A stretch of 64,000 nucleotides of DNA from Myxococcales bacterium (GTDB lineage Bacteria; Myxococcota_A; Polyangia; Palsa-1104; JAEUJZ01): positions 1 through 64,000 of the forward strand of contig JAEUKB010000079.1 of NCBI GenBank assembly GCA_016794365.1. The letters run 5' to 3'. Positions 62,647-64,000 of this stretch are shown here, in pieces. The translations under genes and the position numbers were made by a program. Under the pieces are notes generated by a model, which was not told the origin of the DNA, searched no databases, and saw only the letters and a list, made by a program, of their open reading frames with translations. Numbering within the stretch: position 1 is the first letter of the stretch; every line of letters begins with the position of its first letter.

Positions 62647-63368
62647 TGCCGTACCACCTCGAACAGCGCGCCGCAGGCAATCAGCACGAGCAGATGAAAG
62701 ACCTCGTGATAGCCAAACACCTTCGGAAACGGATTGGGACGCTTGCGCGCATAGGTCAGCGCTCCGAGCGTGTAGATGATGCCACCAGCGACGTGAAGTG
62801 CGACGACGCTTGGACCTTGGCTGCGCCACTCACCGGGCAGCCCGAGCGCGCCCGTCCAGCCAAGGACCACGTACGTTCCGACGTGAAGCCAGCGCGGAGC
62901 CGTCGGCCAAAACACGGTCTGAAGCACACCAAACGCCGCGCCAGCCCACAAGATCGCGCACAGCAGCTTGCCGAAGGAACCACCGACGCCGAGGACGGTG
63001 ATCGGGGTGTAGCTGCCCGCGATGAACAAAAAGATGTTGGCGTGATCGAGCCGCTTCATCTTGACGCGCGCCGCAGGCTGCCAGTGCTTGCGGTGATACA
63101 GCGCCGAGATCCCAAGCAGCGCAATCAGCGACACTCCGTACACCATCGCACACAGGCGTGCAGTATCCGACGCCGCTTGTCCGATCAGCCAGTACGTGAG
63201 CGGAAACGCGAAAAAGAACGCGACTTGGTGGGACACGCCACGCAGGAGCGGCTTTTCCAGCACCGTCACAACCTCGTCGATGGTTTCCAAGAGCGTATGC
63301 GGCGGTGACTGATGAGCGACGGGATCGCTGTCTCGTCGCGCTTGCGAGGTTGCTGGCTGCGTCGTCAT
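62625..63368 (-). CDS. trhA: Hemolysin III / PAQR family membrane protein
   Basis: A 247-residue protein with seven predicted helices. GISALYHRKHWQPAARVKMKRLDHANIF contains the S-x-x-x-H and LDH motifs, FIAGSYTPI follows, and FGYHEVFHLLVL gives the last two histidines of the PAQR metal site. Such proteins affect membrane homeostasis. The ATG at 63368 is preferred; GTG at 63380 adds four residues. The stop overlaps the GT-C gene start, so the two are probably translated together. Confidence 0.93.
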   Translation of the reverse strand: MTTQPATSQARRDSDPVAHQSPPHTLLETIDEVVTVLEKPLLRGVSHQVAFFFAFPLTYWLIGQAASDTARLCAMVYGVSLIALLGISALYHRKHWQPAARVKMKRLDHANIFLFIAGSYTPITVLGVGGSFGKLLCAILWAGAAFGVLQTVFWPTAPRWLHVGTYVVLGWTGALGLPGEWRSQGPSVVALHVAGGIIYTLGALTYARKRPNPFPKVFGYHEVFHLLVLIACGALFEVVRQCLLHPV

Positions 63369-63392
63369 GTGTCGAGCCACCGTCTGGCAACC

Positions 63393-64000
63393 TTACGAAC
63401 GCTTCACCAGCGTCACGATGTTGCGCTGCGGCGGCGCATGCTCGATCACCGCTTGCTGAAGCCCGAGTCGCCCGAGCACAAACTCGACGGCGCGCACGCG
63501 CTCTTGCATCGAGTGCGTATCAATCGGCAGATACGGAATGCGGAACTGTTCGAGCAGGAGCTTCACCATTCCGTCGATCCGCACCACCGAGTCCCAGTCC
63601 ACTCCAGCGCGCACGCCATCTTCACGCAGCAGCGAGCGATGGGGACGAACGAAGAACACCACACCCTCGGACACCCATTCCATGTAGTGACGGACTTCTT
63701 CGCCGCTCTGGCCGGACATGATCTCACCGAGTGCCAGCGCGTGCTCCGCCGCATACGCCAGGTTGTCAAACGCGCGGTCTGAGACAAAGCCCTTTTCCTG
63801 AAGCTTCTCGATCGCGATCTGACGCTCGAAGACCCGTCGCTGATAGTCGCTCACGCGCTCCATATCGGTGCGCAAGGTATCCAGGTCGATCTCAAGCTCC
63901 GCGAGGACGGCGCGAGCGACCTCGGTGATCATGGGCAGCCCGTAGCGACGGCTGACCCAGCGAGTCATGGTGGTCTTTCCAGTGGCGTGGGATCCAACAA
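63393..64000 (-). CDS. AAA_28-type ATPase, N-terminus cut by window edge
   Basis: Reading back from 63968, the frame continues through GSHATGKTTMTRW up to the window edge, so the real start lies beyond 64000. GSHATGKT is a Walker A motif, now about 10 residues from the edge. GLPMITEVARAVLAEL, DYQRRVFERQI and GFVSDRAFDNLAYA follow. This resembles AAA_28 NadR/Ttd14-type kinases, which phosphorylate small molecules, but the substrate is not clear. At least 202 residues are present. The ATG at 63968 lies inside the domain and is not the true start. Confidence 0.8.
   Translation of the reverse strand, partial: VGSHATGKTTMTRWVSRRYGLPMITEVARAVLAELEIDLDTLRTDMERVSDYQRRVFERQIAIEKLQEKGFVSDRAFDNLAYAAEHALALGEIMSGQSGEEVRHYMEWVSEGVVFFVRPHRSLLREDGVRAGVDWDSVVRIDGMVKLLLEQFRIPYLPIDTHSMQERVRAVEFVLGRLGLQQAVIEHAPPQRNIVTLVKRS

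Noticed and set aside
1..64000. Selenoprotein genes to go with the tRNA-Sec remnant
   Set aside because: No gene was seen to continue its family homology past an in-frame TGA.

Overview
The window looks like a piece of chromosome from a Myxococcota-type (former Deltaproteobacteria) bacterium of roughly 58-60% G+C. This placement is inferred from the mix of genes: a Ser/Thr kinase and a pseudokinase with PEGA repeats, V4R and STAS regulators, many lipoproteins and secreted proteins of unknown function, very long fusion proteins, and common housekeeping genes such as rho, glpK, panB, hutH, rsmE and thiMED. No rRNA operon or CRISPR array was seen.

Bases 1 to about 7440 look like the right end of an integrated genomic island. 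It ends in a tyrosine integrase (5929-7173) that lies next to a truncated 3' part of a selenocysteine tRNA gene (7373-7440, anticodon TCA). Its cargo is the tail of an unknown gene, a small XRE regulator, a POT-type transporter, a run of small proteins of which two or three resemble immunity-protein families (Imm32-, DUF7683- and DUF6980-like) with no toxin in sight, and an XRE regulator overlapping a DUF6036/AbiEii-like nucleotidyltransferase (a likely toxin-antitoxin pair). The promoter of that pair carries a double palindrome, and a second copy of it lies 170 bp beyond the pair.

From 7.4 to 23.5 kb come a nested inverted repeat directly after the tRNA remnant, a SpoIIAA/STAS-like protein, a four-copy 27-bp hairpin array, the thiamine salvage operon thiM-thiE-thiD, a V4R-STAS sensor next to a possible bilin-reductase-family protein, a duplicated-domain lipoprotein, two small membrane proteins, panB, hutH, an FtsB-like protein with a GGDEF diguanylate cyclase, a zinc phospholipase C-like protein and a pseudokinase-PEGA protein.

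From 23.5 to 45.5 kb the main items are a 1516-residue reductase-ligase-ACP-acyltransferase fusion, a methyltransferase, a C39-like peptidase lipoprotein, a carotenoid oxygenase, a likely co-transcribed set (Sm-like secreted protein, 1291-residue repeat protein, rsmE, nagZ), an FAD-dependent dehydrogenase, a lipase, an active Ser/Thr kinase, an aldo-keto-reductase fold protein that has lost its catalytic residues, and a two-gene HEPN-type module. Two 124-bp structured repeats (30667-30790 and 43409-43532) directly follow stop codons. Their stems are kept by compensatory changes.

From 45.5 to 64 kb come a 43-bp tandem repeat array, a MoxR-DUF58-BatA operon, glpK, an AAA ATPase, a DUF2079 membrane protein, rho, an amino-acid permease, an Omp85-like outer membrane protein overlapping a DedA protein, a GT-C glycosyltransferase, a hemolysin-III family protein, and an ATPase that runs off the right edge with its Walker A motif just inside the window.
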